Shown: in pieces, positions 7,477 through 14,671 of the stretch | Position numbering within the stretch: the first letter of the stretch is position 1 | Layout: every line of letters starts with the position of its first letter | NCBI GenBank assembly: GCA_029266795.1 | Contig: JAQSWE010000039.1 | Coordinates: 1 to 19,215 of the forward strand | DNA from: Alphaproteobacteria bacterium | GTDB lineage: Bacteria > Pseudomonadota > Alphaproteobacteria > Micavibrionales > UBA2020 | Length of the DNA stretch: 19,215 bases | Direction: 5' to 3' | Translations under genes and position numbers: made by a program | Notes under the pieces: model-generated | What the model saw: only the letters and a program-made list of their open reading frames with translations | Databases searched by the model: none | What the model was told of the DNA's origin: nothing

Positions 7477-8097
7477 ATGCTGCTCAACTTCTTCAAAAAC
7501 GACCGCGCGCCCCGTAACACCCGCCTGCCGCTCAAGCTGATGGGGGAGCGCATCCATATCCGCGCGCCCGAACGCAGCGATTGGGAGGAGTGGGTGGAGG
7601 TGCGCAACCGCAACGAGCGCTTCCTGAAACCCTGGAGCCCCGCCGCCGCCTTCAGCAACACGACGCGCGAAGGCTTCAACCGCCGCCTCGCGTCTTACGT
7701 CGAGGAATGGGAGACGGATCGCGGCTATGCCTTCTTCATCTTCCGCAACGACACCGATGCGCTGGTGGGCGGCGTCACGCTCAACAACATCGTGCGCGGC
7801 GCGGGGCAAATGGCGACCATGGGCTATTGGCTGGACGAAGGCGAAACGCGGCAGGGCTTTATGACCGAAGCCGCATTACTCGCCTGCCAGTTCGGGTTCT
7901 CCGCGCTGAAACTTCATCGCATTCAGGCGGGAACATTGCCGGAGAATGTGGCCAGCCAGAAGGTCTTGCGCAATTGCGGCTTCAGCCAAGAAGGCATCGC
8001 GCGCAAATACATCCAAATCAACAAGGAATGGCGCGACCACCAGATGTTTTCGCTGCTATCCGAAGAATTCATCAATCTGGGCGGCAGCAGTTTTTAA
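7477..8097 (+). CDS. rimJ: RimJ/RimL-type GNAT N-acetyltransferase
   Basis: Cytoplasmic acetyl-CoA-dependent acetyltransferase of the Acetyltransf_3 type; the prototype RimJ acetylates the N-terminal alanine of ribosomal protein S5. The 206-residue product opens the fold with ERIHIRAPERSDW (about 24-36) and has the RimJ-like FLKPWSPA segment. The acetyl-CoA region is MGYWLDEGETRQGFMTEA (about 115-132), replacing the usual Q/RxxGxG/A loop with E-T-R-Q-G-F-M. The family hallmark LHRIQAGTLPENVASQKVL (about 146-164) is followed by a GF..EG.ARKY strand. GGA lies 8 bases before the ATG. It diverges from the transpeptidase gene and converges with yqgE, with 18 bases between the stops. The substrate could differ from S5. 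Confidence 0.85.
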   Translation: MLLNFFKNDRAPRNTRLPLKLMGERIHIRAPERSDWEEWVEVRNRNERFLKPWSPAAAFSNTTREGFNRRLASYVEEWETDRGYAFFIFRNDTDALVGGVTLNNIVRGAGQMATMGYWLDEGETRQGFMTEAALLACQFGFSALKLHRIQAGTLPENVASQKVLRNCGFSQEGIARKYIQINKEWRDHQMFSLLSEEFINLGGSSF

Positions 8098-8115
8098 GCG
8101 CGGCCCGCATCCATG

Positions 8116-8730
8116 TCAGGCTCTGCCTGCGTCCATCGACAGCATCGCGGGATCAATCCCCAGCCGCTTGAGCGACTTTTCCCATTTATGCGCGATGTCG
8201 GTCGTGAAGATCAGCTCGTCATCTGCCGGCACGGTCAGCCATGAGTTGGACTGCATTTCCTGTTCCAGCTGACCCGGCCCCCAGCCGGAATAGCCGAGCG
8301 CGAAGATGCTGCGCTGCGGCCCGCGCCCTTCGGCAATAGCGGAAAGAATATCGATCGTGCCGGTGATGCAGATATTGTCGTTGATGCGCACGGTGTCTTC
8401 GCGCATGAAATCCGTCGAATGCAAAACGAAACCGCGCCCCGTTTCGACGGGGCCGCCGAAATGCACGGTCGGCTCGAAAATCGCCTGCGGCTGCGGCAGT
8501 TTCAATTGCTCCAGCAGTTCGCGGAATTTCACGTCTTCCAGTTTCTGGTTGATGACGATACCCATCGCGCCCGCCGCGCTATGGGCGCAGACATAGACGA
8601 CGCTCTTGTGAAAAAAACTGTCACCGAGGCCCGGCATCGCGATCAGCAAATGGTTGCGGAACGGGCTGTCACCGTTCATCAGGTTGGGGTCGGGATGCGT
8701 GATGTCCGATGTTTTTTTGCCAGCCATCAT
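8116..8730 (-). CDS. YqgE/AlgH family protein (UPF0301, DUF179)
   Basis: A 204-residue soluble protein of the DUF179 family, whose biochemical role is not settled. Family marks are NHLLIAMPGLGDSFFHKSVVYVCAHSAAGAMGIVINQ (written here only as landmarks: LLIAMPGL, FHKSVVY and GAMGIVINQ, about 27-62). Then come FGGPVETGRGFVLHS (about 91-105) and a C-terminal ALGYSGWGPGQLEQEM (about 144-159). Two ATGs are adjacent (8730 and 8727); AGGA is 4 and 7 bases away, so the second may be the real start. It lies 68 bases downstream of mltG on the same strand and could be transcribed with it. Older literature links AlgH to alginate regulation, but the assignment is not specific. Confidence 0.9.
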   Translation of the reverse strand: MMAGKKTSDITHPDPNLMNGDSPFRNHLLIAMPGLGDSFFHKSVVYVCAHSAAGAMGIVINQKLEDVKFRELLEQLKLPQPQAIFEPTVHFGGPVETGRGFVLHSTDFMREDTVRINDNICITGTIDILSAIAEGRGPQRSIFALGYSGWGPGQLEQEMQSNSWLTVPADDELIFTTDIAHKWEKSLKRLGIDPAMLSMDAGRA

Positions 8731-8798
8731 TTTATCCTAGCAGAAAAGCCTGAAGCTTTCGTAAAGGGCCAAGCGCATGAATAGCCACGGTTAAATGG

Positions 8799-9785
8799 TT
8801 ATTTTTGCCGCTGCAGCGCGCGCCATTTGGCGACATTCGCGTTGTGTTCGTCGAGCGACCGGCCAAAGGCATGACCACCCGTGCCGTCGGCGACGAAGTA
8901 AAGATATTGATGTTCTTCCGGCTGCAAGACTGCGATCAGCGAGGCACGCCCCGGATTCGCAATCGGCCCCGGCGGCAGGCCGGCGGCGACGTAAGTGTTA
9001 TACGGTGAATCGATGCGCAGATCGGCAGTCGTCAGCGGACGCCCCAGCTTGCCCTTGCCCTCCGTCACCGCATAAATCGTGGTGGGGTCGGATTGCAGCG
9101 GCATGCCGATTTTCAAGCGGTTCAGGAACACGCCCGCCACGCGCGGGCGTTCCGTCGTCAGCGCCGTCTCGCGCTCCACCACCGATGCCATCGTGACCCA
9201 TTCGTTTTCATTCTTGATGGGGCTTTTCGGGTCGCGCTTCGTCCAGTATTCGGCGAGCGTTTTCTTCATGCTCGCCGCCATGCGGTCGATGATCGCCGCG
9301 CGCTTGTCGCCATGGGTGTAATTATATGTTTCCGGCAGCAGCGAGCCTTCGGCGGGCAGGCGGCTGATATCGAGCGTACCCTCCATCGCCTCCGCCGCGT
9401 TCACCAGCTCGACAATCTCGAAAGACGTCAGGCCTTCGGGAATGGTCAGCTGGCGCTGGTAGGTTTTGCCGGATTGCAGCAGCTTGATGGTATCGGCGAT
9501 GGAGATTTTGGGGGCGAGTTTGTATTCGCCGGCCTTCATCGATCCGCCCGTTTTCAAAACAATGGCGCCAAGGCGGAACATCCATTCATCCGCGATCACG
9601 CCGTTTTCAAGCAGTGTCGCGCCAATCTGCCGCACGCCGCTCCCCATCGGGATATAGACGATTTTTTCTGCGGCCAGCGGCCCTTCCTTCGGCAGTTCGC
9701 GGCTGACATAGAACCAGCCGAGCACGGCAAGGCCGAGCCCCGCGATGATGACGAAGGTAAACAGGAACTTCAGGAAGCCGCCCAT
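8799..9785 (-). CDS. mltG: Endolytic murein transglycosylase MltG
   Basis: Inner-membrane lytic transglycosylase that cuts nascent glycan strands and is thought to set their length. The 328-residue product has one membrane anchor (about 7-26, FLFTFVIIAGLGLAVLGWF) and a LysM-like subdomain with V-x-IPxGSG (about 43-90). The YceG core holds IPEGLTSFEIVELV (115-128), LPAEGSLLPETY (143-154) and catalytic E204 in MASVVERET. The usual tail SDPTTIYAV...SPYNTY...GLPPGPIANPG is intact, and it ends with FGRSLDEHNANVAKWR. It starts 19 bases after the fabF stop, so it is very probably in the same transcript, as in many alphaproteobacteria. The length is normal for the family. Confidence 0.96.
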   Translation of the reverse strand: MGGFLKFLFTFVIIAGLGLAVLGWFYVSRELPKEGPLAAEKIVYIPMGSGVRQIGATLLENGVIADEWMFRLGAIVLKTGGSMKAGEYKLAPKISIADTIKLLQSGKTYQRQLTIPEGLTSFEIVELVNAAEAMEGTLDISRLPAEGSLLPETYNYTHGDKRAAIIDRMAASMKKTLAEYWTKRDPKSPIKNENEWVTMASVVERETALTTERPRVAGVFLNRLKIGMPLQSDPTTIYAVTEGKGKLGRPLTTADLRIDSPYNTYVAAGLPPGPIANPGRASLIAVLQPEEHQYLYFVADGTGGHAFGRSLDEHNANVAKWRALQRQK

Positions 9786-9804
9786 GCGGGGTTACGCCTT
9801 TTGG

Positions 9805-11076
9805 TTATACCTTGCGGAAGACGAGGCTGGCATTGGTGCCGCCGAAGCCGAAGGAGTTCGAGAGCGCGATATTCACTTCGCGTTCCTTCGCCTTGTGCGG
9901 CACGAGGTCGAGCCCTGCCGCCACATCCGACGGATTATCAAGGTTCAGCGTTGGCGGAATGATGCCGGTCTTGATCGCCATGATGGAATAGATCGCCTCC
10001 ACCGCGCCGGCGGCACCCAGCAGGTGGCCGATTGCGGATTTGGTGGATGAAATGCTGATGCCCTTGATCGCGTCGCCGAACAGGCGTTTGGTCGCGCCCA
10101 GCTCGATATCATCGCCCAGCGGCGTCGAGGTGCCATGCGCGTTGATGTAATTGACCGCTTCCGGGTTCACATTCGCGCGCTTCAATGCCGCCTGCATCGC
10201 GCGGAACCCGCCATTGCCGTCTTCGGCGGGCGAGGTCACGTGGTACGCGTCGCCCGACAGGCCGTAGCCGATCACTTCGGCGTAAATCTTCGCGCCGCGT
10301 TTTTTCGCGTGCTCGTATTCTTCCAGAACAACCACGCCCGCGCCTTCGGCGATCACGAAACCGTCGCGGCCTTTGTCGAAGGGGCGGGATGCTTTTTCGG
10401 GCGTATCATTGAAACTCGTCGACAGCGCGCGGCAGGCGGCGAAACCGCCGACGCCGACGCGGCAGATCGCCGCTTCCGACCCGCCCGCCACCATCACATC
10501 GGCATCGTCAAACGCAATAAGGCGCGCGGCATCGCCAATCGCATGGCTGCCGGTCGCGCAGGCTGTGACGACGGCATGGTTCGGCCCTTTGAATCCGTAG
10601 CGGATCGAGACTTGGCCGGATGTCAGGTTGATAAGCGAGGAGGGGATAAAGAAGGGCGAGATGCGGCGCGGGCCTTTTTCCGCCATCATGATCGAGGTGT
10701 CTTGAATGTTGGTCAACCCGCCGATGCCCGATCCGATCAGCACGCCCGTGCGGCAGCGCGATTCATCGTCCTGCGGTTTCCAGCCGCTGTCTTCCACCGC
10801 ATCGACCGCGGCGGCATAGCCGTACTGGATAAAGGTATCCATTTTCTTCTGTTCTTTGTGTTCGATGTATTTGTTCACATCGAACAAACCAGGGGAGGTG
10901 TCGCCCTCGACCGCCAGCGGCACTTCACCCGCCACCTGTGACGGCAGGTCCGATGCATCGAACGACTTGATCTTGCGCAGGCCCGATTTACCGGCGGTGA
11001 TCGCCGCCCAGTTATGATCGAGGCCCGAGCCCAGGGGGCTCAAAATTCCCATGCCGGTCACGACGACGCGTCTCAT
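9805..11076 (-). CDS. fabF: Beta-ketoacyl-ACP synthase II
   Basis: Condensing enzyme of type II fatty-acid synthesis: it adds the malonyl-ACP two-carbon unit to acyl-ACP with loss of CO2. The ATG at 11076 (MRRVVVTGMG) is preferred to a GTG 6 bases upstream because AGG lies 7 bases before it. The 423-residue product has the full catalytic triad: C173 (TACATGSHA), H314 (NAHGTSTPLGD) and H351 (AIGHLLGAAG). The FGFGGTNASLVF C-terminus is typical. It follows acpP by 107 bases that contain a large hairpin, and precedes mltG by 19 bases. Length and motifs are those of a normal FabF. Confidence 0.97.
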   Translation of the reverse strand: MRRVVVTGMGILSPLGSGLDHNWAAITAGKSGLRKIKSFDASDLPSQVAGEVPLAVEGDTSPGLFDVNKYIEHKEQKKMDTFIQYGYAAAVDAVEDSGWKPQDDESRCRTGVLIGSGIGGLTNIQDTSIMMAEKGPRRISPFFIPSSLINLTSGQVSIRYGFKGPNHAVVTACATGSHAIGDAARLIAFDDADVMVAGGSEAAICRVGVGGFAACRALSTSFNDTPEKASRPFDKGRDGFVIAEGAGVVVLEEYEHAKKRGAKIYAEVIGYGLSGDAYHVTSPAEDGNGGFRAMQAALKRANVNPEAVNYINAHGTSTPLGDDIELGATKRLFGDAIKGISISSTKSAIGHLLGAAGAVEAIYSIMAIKTGIIPPTLNLDNPSDVAAGLDLVPHKAKEREVNIALSNSFGFGGTNASLVFRKV

Positions 11077-11117
11077 GCACACACCTGTAGTTTTGAATAA
11101 AAGAACAGTCGATAAGG

Positions 11118-11157
11118 AAATGGCCCCGCCCTGTCAGAAACAGAAACGGGGCCATTT
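11118..11157 (-). promoter_or_regulatory. Intercistronic hairpin between acpP and fabF
   Basis: A perfect 11-bp stem (AAATGGCCCCG at 11118-11128, CGGGGCCATTT at 11147-11157) encloses an 18-nt loop. On the minus strand it starts 27 bases after the acpP stop. Its U-run is short (ATTTCC), so partial termination or protection of the acpP mRNA 3' end fits better than a full stop. This would give more AcpP than FabF from one promoter. Confidence 0.6.
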
Positions 11158-11183
11158 GATTTAGATCAGCACGCGGGGCGCAG

Positions 11184-11426
11184 TTAAGCGGCCTTGGCGT
11201 TCTGTGCGATGAACGAGATAGCGTCTTTCACGGTCTGGATCTTCTCAGCCGCGTCGTCGGGGATCTCGATGCCGAATTCTTCTTCGAAAGCCATGACCAG
11301 CTCGACGGTGTCGAGGCTGTCTGCGCCCAGGTCGTCGATGAAGCTCGCGTTGTCGGTCACTTTGGCGCCGTCGACGCCCAGATGTTCGACCACGATTTTC
11401 TTGACGCGTTCGTCGATGTTGCTCAT
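11184..11426 (-). CDS. acpP: Acyl carrier protein
   Basis: Small acidic carrier of fatty-acyl intermediates in the cytoplasm. The 80-residue product has the four-helix layout and the DSL motif (GADSLDTVELVM), with Ser37 as the attachment site of 4'-phosphopantetheine. The recognition helix that contacts FabD, FabF and FabG is conserved (E-L-V-M-A-F-E-E-E-F). The Ala/Lys-rich C-terminus (QNAKAA) is usual in alphaproteobacteria. GAGGA lies 6 bases before the ATG. The gene has its own upstream region with a candidate promoter, because fabG is separated from it by about 2 kb of inserted genes. Confidence 0.98.
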   Translation of the reverse strand: MSNIDERVKKIVVEHLGVDGAKVTDNASFIDDLGADSLDTVELVMAFEEEFGIEIPDDAAEKIQTVKDAISFIAQNAKAA

Positions 11427-11484
11427 TACATTTCCTCGTTTGGTTACGTTAAAACTTGGCGCAGTTCTCTTTTGCGTGACGGTC

Positions 11485-11512
11485 TGAATATCACATAAAT
11501 GCTGCTTTGCAA
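11485..11512 (-). promoter_or_regulatory. Putative acpP promoter
   Basis: On the minus strand, TTGCAA (11507-11512), a 16-base spacer and TATTCA (11485-11490) precede acpP. The leader would be about 50 bases. A second overlapping candidate is TTGAAT with TATGTG at 17 bases. Neither is a full consensus match. Confidence 0.35.
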
Positions 11513-11546
11513 ATATTCAAAAGCATATTTGCCATAATTTTAAAAG

Positions 11547-11583
11547 CGGCGCGGTTCCTTCATGATATGGGCTTGCCGCGCCG
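11547..11583 (-). terminator. Hairpin with short U-run upstream of acpP
   Basis: An 8-bp GC-rich stem (CGGCGCGG at 11547-11554, CCGCGCCG at 11576-11583) with a 21-nt loop is followed on the minus strand by CTTTTAAAA. It lies upstream of the acpP promoter. It could stop transcripts that read through the gene at 12209-12592 and run antisense to the gene at 11660-12205, insulating acpP. Confidence 0.4.
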
Positions 11584-11659
11584 ATAAACCAGAGTTGACG
11601 CGCCAAGGCCGAGGCGTTTAAAAATAACCCGCAGATTCAACTTGTTAAGGAAAAAGCCG

Positions 11660-12205
11660 ATGAACAAGCCCAAAACCGCACAGCCGCCCGTGTTGAAAAA
11701 AGTCGAACTGGCGATCGAACGCGGGTTGTATGTCAGCCGCTGGCTGATGGCGCCCTTTTATATCGGCCTCTCGCTGTCGCTGCTCCTGCTGCTGTCGTCC
11801 TTTGTGCAGGAGCTGTTCTATTACCTTGGCAAGATTCCCGATATCAGCCAGTCGGATGCGATTCTGGCCGCGCTGTCGCTGATCGACCTGTCGCTTGCCG
11901 GCAACCTTGTGCTGATCGTGATTTTCTCCGGCTACGAAAACTTCGTCTCGAAAATCGATACCAAAGACGACGAAGACCAGTTCGACTGGCGCGGCAATGT
12001 CGATTTCTCCGCGCTGAAGCTGAAACTCATCGCCTCCATCGTCGCGATTTCCGGCATCCATCTGCTGAAGGTGTTCATGGACCTGCAGAATTACGATGAA
12101 AACAAGGTGCGCTGGATGATCATCCTGCACGTCGTCTTCGTCATTTCGGGCGTGCTGCTCGCGCTGATGGATCTGCTGGCGTCGAAGGCGAAGGTGAAGA
12201 AGTGA
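11660..12205 (+). CDS. YqhA/UPF0114 family membrane protein
   Basis: Inner-membrane protein of the UPF0114 (TIGR00645) family; its role is unknown. The ATG at 11660 follows AAGGA by 8 bases and is preferred to one 18 bases upstream. The 181-residue product starts with a hydrophilic segment, then E-R-G-L-Y-x-S-R-W-L-M-A-P-F-Y, a family hallmark. Hydrophobic spans follow at about 31-54, 70-95 (SLIDLSLAGNLVLIVIFSGYENFVS), 125-140 and 152-172. The conserved soluble loop between spans 2 and 3 has DEDQFDWRGNVDFSALKLKL. It is the only plus-strand gene inside the fab region and separates acpP from fabG. Its stop lies 3 bases from that of the convergent gene at 12209. Confidence 0.88.
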   Translation: MNKPKTAQPPVLKKVELAIERGLYVSRWLMAPFYIGLSLSLLLLLSSFVQELFYYLGKIPDISQSDAILAALSLIDLSLAGNLVLIVIFSGYENFVSKIDTKDDEDQFDWRGNVDFSALKLKLIASIVAISGIHLLKVFMDLQNYDENKVRWMIILHVVFVISGVLLALMDLLASKAKVKK

Positions 12206-12208
12206 GGC

Positions 12209-12592
12209 CTAGCCGCCGCGCAAGTGCTGGCGTGCGATCTTGATTGTCTTGTAGGGGCCAGCGCCTTCCGCCTCCGCCTTTTCGGTGATCGCCTCGATCG
12301 CGGGCAGTAGTTTCTTGATGCCGGTCGTGTCGATCTCCTGCGCATCCGCGGCGGCGACAATGCGCTGCAGCGTCGCAAGCGGCTTTTCCGCAAAATACGG
12401 GAACAGTTTCAGCGCTGCAACGGAAGTATCCAGCGCCTTCTGGATATCGCGGCCATATCGCATCGCCTTCCATGCGGCGCCGAGGGTCGTTTTGGAATTC
12501 CTGATCGCGTCCTGCTCGTCCTGCAGCAGTGTCGTCAGCAGCGCAACTGACAGCGAAGCATCGGTCATTTCTTTGGGAGCGGGATTGGTCAT
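12209..12592 (-). CDS. Hypothetical protein, 127 residues, helical
   Basis: I do not recognise the family. The product starts MTNPAPKEMTDASLSVALL, has no signal peptide or membrane span, and looks wholly helical with many Ala, Lys and Glu. Landmarks are LLQDEQDAIRNSKTTLGAAW (about 22-41) and GAGPYKTIKIARQHLRGG at the C-terminus. GGAGA lies 6 bases before the ATG. A consensus -35 promoter about 120 bases upstream suggests its own transcription, and the 177-base gap to the PIN-like gene supports that. It converges with the YqhA-type gene. Wobble-position GC bias matches its neighbours, so it is probably a real gene. Confidence 0.7.
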   Translation of the reverse strand: MTNPAPKEMTDASLSVALLTTLLQDEQDAIRNSKTTLGAAWKAMRYGRDIQKALDTSVAALKLFPYFAEKPLATLQRIVAAADAQEIDTTGIKKLLPAIEAITEKAEAEGAGPYKTIKIARQHLRGG

Positions 12593-12712
12593 TGGTGTTC
12601 TCCATCACAGGCGTTAAAAACTAACGGCTGTTTTACCGAAGCGGAGAAGACAGGCGAGAAACATCCAAACGAACTGGAAAACCGCACTGCCGGAGAACGT
12701 CATCGGCAGAAG

Positions 12713-12741
12713 ACATTACCCAAGACTAGTTAATATGTCAA
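12713..12741 (-). promoter_or_regulatory. Putative promoter of the 127-residue hypothetical gene
   Basis: On the minus strand a perfect -35 TTGACA (12736-12741), a 17-base spacer and TAATGT (12713-12718) are present. The leader would be about 110 bases and begins with a hairpin, CTGCCG/CGGCAG (12687-12709). The surrounding DNA is AT-rich. Confidence 0.45.
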
Positions 12742-12769
12742 AAAAATATAAATAAAGTATTGATATTGT

Positions 12770-13477
12770 TTATTTTGTAGCCGGGGTGTTCTTCGTCATG
12801 TACGAAACCCTGCCCTTGTCATCGACCTTGATGAAACCTTCTTTTTCCAGCGCGGCGAACAGGGCGTCGGTCTGTGCCGGCACGATGGCGAAATGACGCT
12901 CCAGATGGCGGAGCAGCTTTTCACGCGTGCGGGGCGGGTGCTTTTCGCTGTCCAGAAACGCGCGCGCCTGTGCAACCGTGGCGGTCTTGGGCTTCGCTGT
13001 TTTGGCGACGGCCGGTTTGGCTGGCGTCGCTTTCGCCGCAGGCGGCGTTTTGGGTGCCTGTTTCGCGGCGGTGATTTTCGGGACGGCGGCTTTCGGTGCT
13101 GAGGCGGGCTGTTTTTGCGGGCGTCTATGCGGCGTCTGGCGCTTGCAGGATGTGCCGAGGACTTTCGTCACATGCTCCGCCAGCGGGTCGAAGCCCGATT
13201 TGTCGCTGCTGATGATGATGAAATTCGCCTGCGGTTCCAGCGCGATCGTTTTGCCGAGATATAGCGCCAGATGGTGGTCGAGATTATCCTTCCCCACGCC
13301 CGCGATCTTGACGATCTCCACGCGCTTGCCGTCATTCAGCAGTTTTTCGATCAGGTCATTCTTCGGCAGCGGCTGCGACCGCCCGATAAAAAGAATAACG
13401 CGGCACTGCTCCGGCAGCGCTTCCAATCCGGGCGAGCCGACATTTTCGTAGTCGATAAGGACGATGGTCTGCGCCAT
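12770..13477 (-). CDS. PIN-like/NYN-type domain protein, translationally coupled to fabG
   Basis: The N-terminal 110 residues look like a PIN-like nuclease domain. Acidic residues sit at the strand ends: IVLIDYENV (5-13, D9, E11, N12), then VILFIGRSQ (27-35), GKDNLDHHLALYLG (62-75, D64, D67) and FIIISSDKSGFDPLAEH (86-102, D92, D97). This pattern is seen in PIN-fold proteins with an ILIDFEN start, and ssRNA cleavage is the likely activity. An Ala/Lys/Pro-rich linker (about 115-165) leads to a small winged-helix-like domain (about 168-226, TREKLLRHLERHFAI ... ALEKEGFIKVDDKGRVSY). The ATG at 13477 shares its A with the fabG TGA stop, so translation is coupled. The substrate is unknown. Confidence 0.75.
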   Translation of the reverse strand: MAQTIVLIDYENVGSPGLEALPEQCRVILFIGRSQPLPKNDLIEKLLNDGKRVEIVKIAGVGKDNLDHHLALYLGKTIALEPQANFIIISSDKSGFDPLAEHVTKVLGTSCKRQTPHRRPQKQPASAPKAAVPKITAAKQAPKTPPAAKATPAKPAVAKTAKPKTATVAQARAFLDSEKHPPRTREKLLRHLERHFAIVPAQTDALFAALEKEGFIKVDDKGRVSYMTKNTPATK

Positions 13478-14214
13478 CAAATCATCGCCATCCCGCCATT
13501 CACATGCAGCGTCTGGCCCGTCACGTATTTCGCTTCGTCGGAGGCGAGGTACACGACAGATGCTGCGATGTCTTCCGACGTGCCCATCGCGCCGGCGGGG
13601 ATGGTGGCGTTGATTTTCGATTTCTGGTCTTCGTTCAGCGCTTCGGTCATGGCCGTGGCGATGAAACCGGGGGCGATGCAGTTGACGGTGATGCCGCGGC
13701 TCGCTACTTCGGCTGCCATCGATTTGCTCATGCCGATCATGCCGGCTTTCGATGCGCAGTAGTTTGCTTGGCCGGGGTTGCCGGTCACGCCGACGACGGA
13801 GGTGATGTTGATGATGCGGCCCGCGCGGCGTTTCATCATGCCTTTGATCGCGGCGCGGATCAGGCGGAAGGGGGCGGTCAGGTTCACGTCCTGCACGACC
13901 TGCCAGTCTTCGTCCTTCATGCGCATGAACAGACCGTCTTTCGTCAGGCCCGCATTGTTCACAAGGATATCGACCTGCCCCATTTTTTCTTCCGCCGATT
14001 TGATCAGCGCATCAGCGGCTTCCGCCGTGTTCAGGTCGCCCGGCAATACATGCGTGCCCGCGCCGATTTCGGCAGCGAGCTTATTCAGCGCCTCCACATT
14101 GCGGCCGCTCAGGCCCACTTCCGCGCCCTGCGCCCGAAGTGCTTTTGCAATCGCGCCGCCGATGCCGCCCGATGCGCCGGTGACGAGGGCTTTTTTGCCT
14201 GCAAGACTGAACAT
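13477..14214 (-). CDS. fabG: 3-oxoacyl-ACP reductase
   Basis: NADPH-dependent reductase of the short-chain dehydrogenase family; it reduces 3-ketoacyl-ACP to 3-hydroxyacyl-ACP in fatty-acid elongation. The 245-residue product has the cofactor motif TGASGGIG (12-19) and NNAG (86-89). Its catalytic tetrad is N111, S139, Y152 and K156 (YCASK). The C-terminal YVTGQTLHVNGGMAMI is typical. GGGAG lies 7 bases before the ATG, and the stop overlaps the start of the PIN-like gene. The EamA-type gene ends 15 bases upstream, so fabD, that gene, fabG and the PIN-like gene look like one transcript. Confidence 0.96.
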   Translation of the reverse strand: MFSLAGKKALVTGASGGIGGAIAKALRAQGAEVGLSGRNVEALNKLAAEIGAGTHVLPGDLNTAEAADALIKSAEEKMGQVDILVNNAGLTKDGLFMRMKDEDWQVVQDVNLTAPFRLIRAAIKGMMKRRAGRIINITSVVGVTGNPGQANYCASKAGMIGMSKSMAAEVASRGITVNCIAPGFIATAMTEALNEDQKSKINATIPAGAMGTSEDIAASVVYLASDEAKYVTGQTLHVNGGMAMI

Positions 14215-14229
14215 ATTGGAATCTCCCGT

Positions 14230-14670
14230 TTAGATGTTTTTACCAAAGTAATAGATGCAGCAGACGCCCGCCAGCACCAAAGTCGCGCCCGCTAGCGTAC
14301 CGGCGTTGAACTGCAATTGCTTGAAGATCAGGTACGCGAACAGCGCCGTGAACAGCGGATAGCTGATTTCGATCATCGCCGCCATGGTCGCGTTTTTCGA
14401 TTTCGTCGCCAGCAGGATCAGCGTATTCGCCGCCACGTAAATCGCGATATTGCCCGCCAGCAGCCATGAGGTGCCTGAATCTTCCTTCAGCGTCTGCACA
14501 TCTTTTTGAAACGTGCCGGCGAAAAACGCGGTCGTCGTTGCAATCAGCAGACTGCCAATCGCGCCCGCCAGCATCACGCCCGGGATCGACACCTTCTTCA
14601 TCAGGTGTTCGGTGATGGTATAGCTCAATCCCCAGAGGACGGATGCGGAAACGGCGAAGGCGATCCACAT
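14230..14670 (-). CDS. EamA-type (DMT superfamily) small membrane protein
   Basis: The 146-residue product has one EamA half: five hydrophobic spans at about 2-16, 31-51, 69-88, 92-117 and 122-141. Most EamA transporters have two such halves and ten spans, so this one would need to dimerise. Single-domain EamA proteins of this size are known. The segment NATMAAMIEISYPLFTALFA (about 93-112) is the typical family signature. The substrate cannot be told. The ATG is one base after the fabD stop, and fabG follows after 15 bases. It is therefore inserted in the fab operon and should be co-expressed. It is unlike a degraded remnant: the frame is clean from end to end. Confidence 0.85.
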   Translation of the reverse strand: MWIAFAVSASVLWGLSYTITEHLMKKVSIPGVMLAGAIGSLLIATTTAFFAGTFQKDVQTLKEDSGTSWLLAGNIAIYVAANTLILLATKSKNATMAAMIEISYPLFTALFAYLIFKQLQFNAGTLAGATLVLAGVCCIYYFGKNI

Positions 14671-14671
14671 G

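Noticed and set aside
8745..8765. Small inverted repeat (AAAGC/GCTTT) between mltG and yqgE as a terminator
   Set aside because: The stem is only 5-6 bp and AT-rich with a poor U-run, so termination is not convincing.
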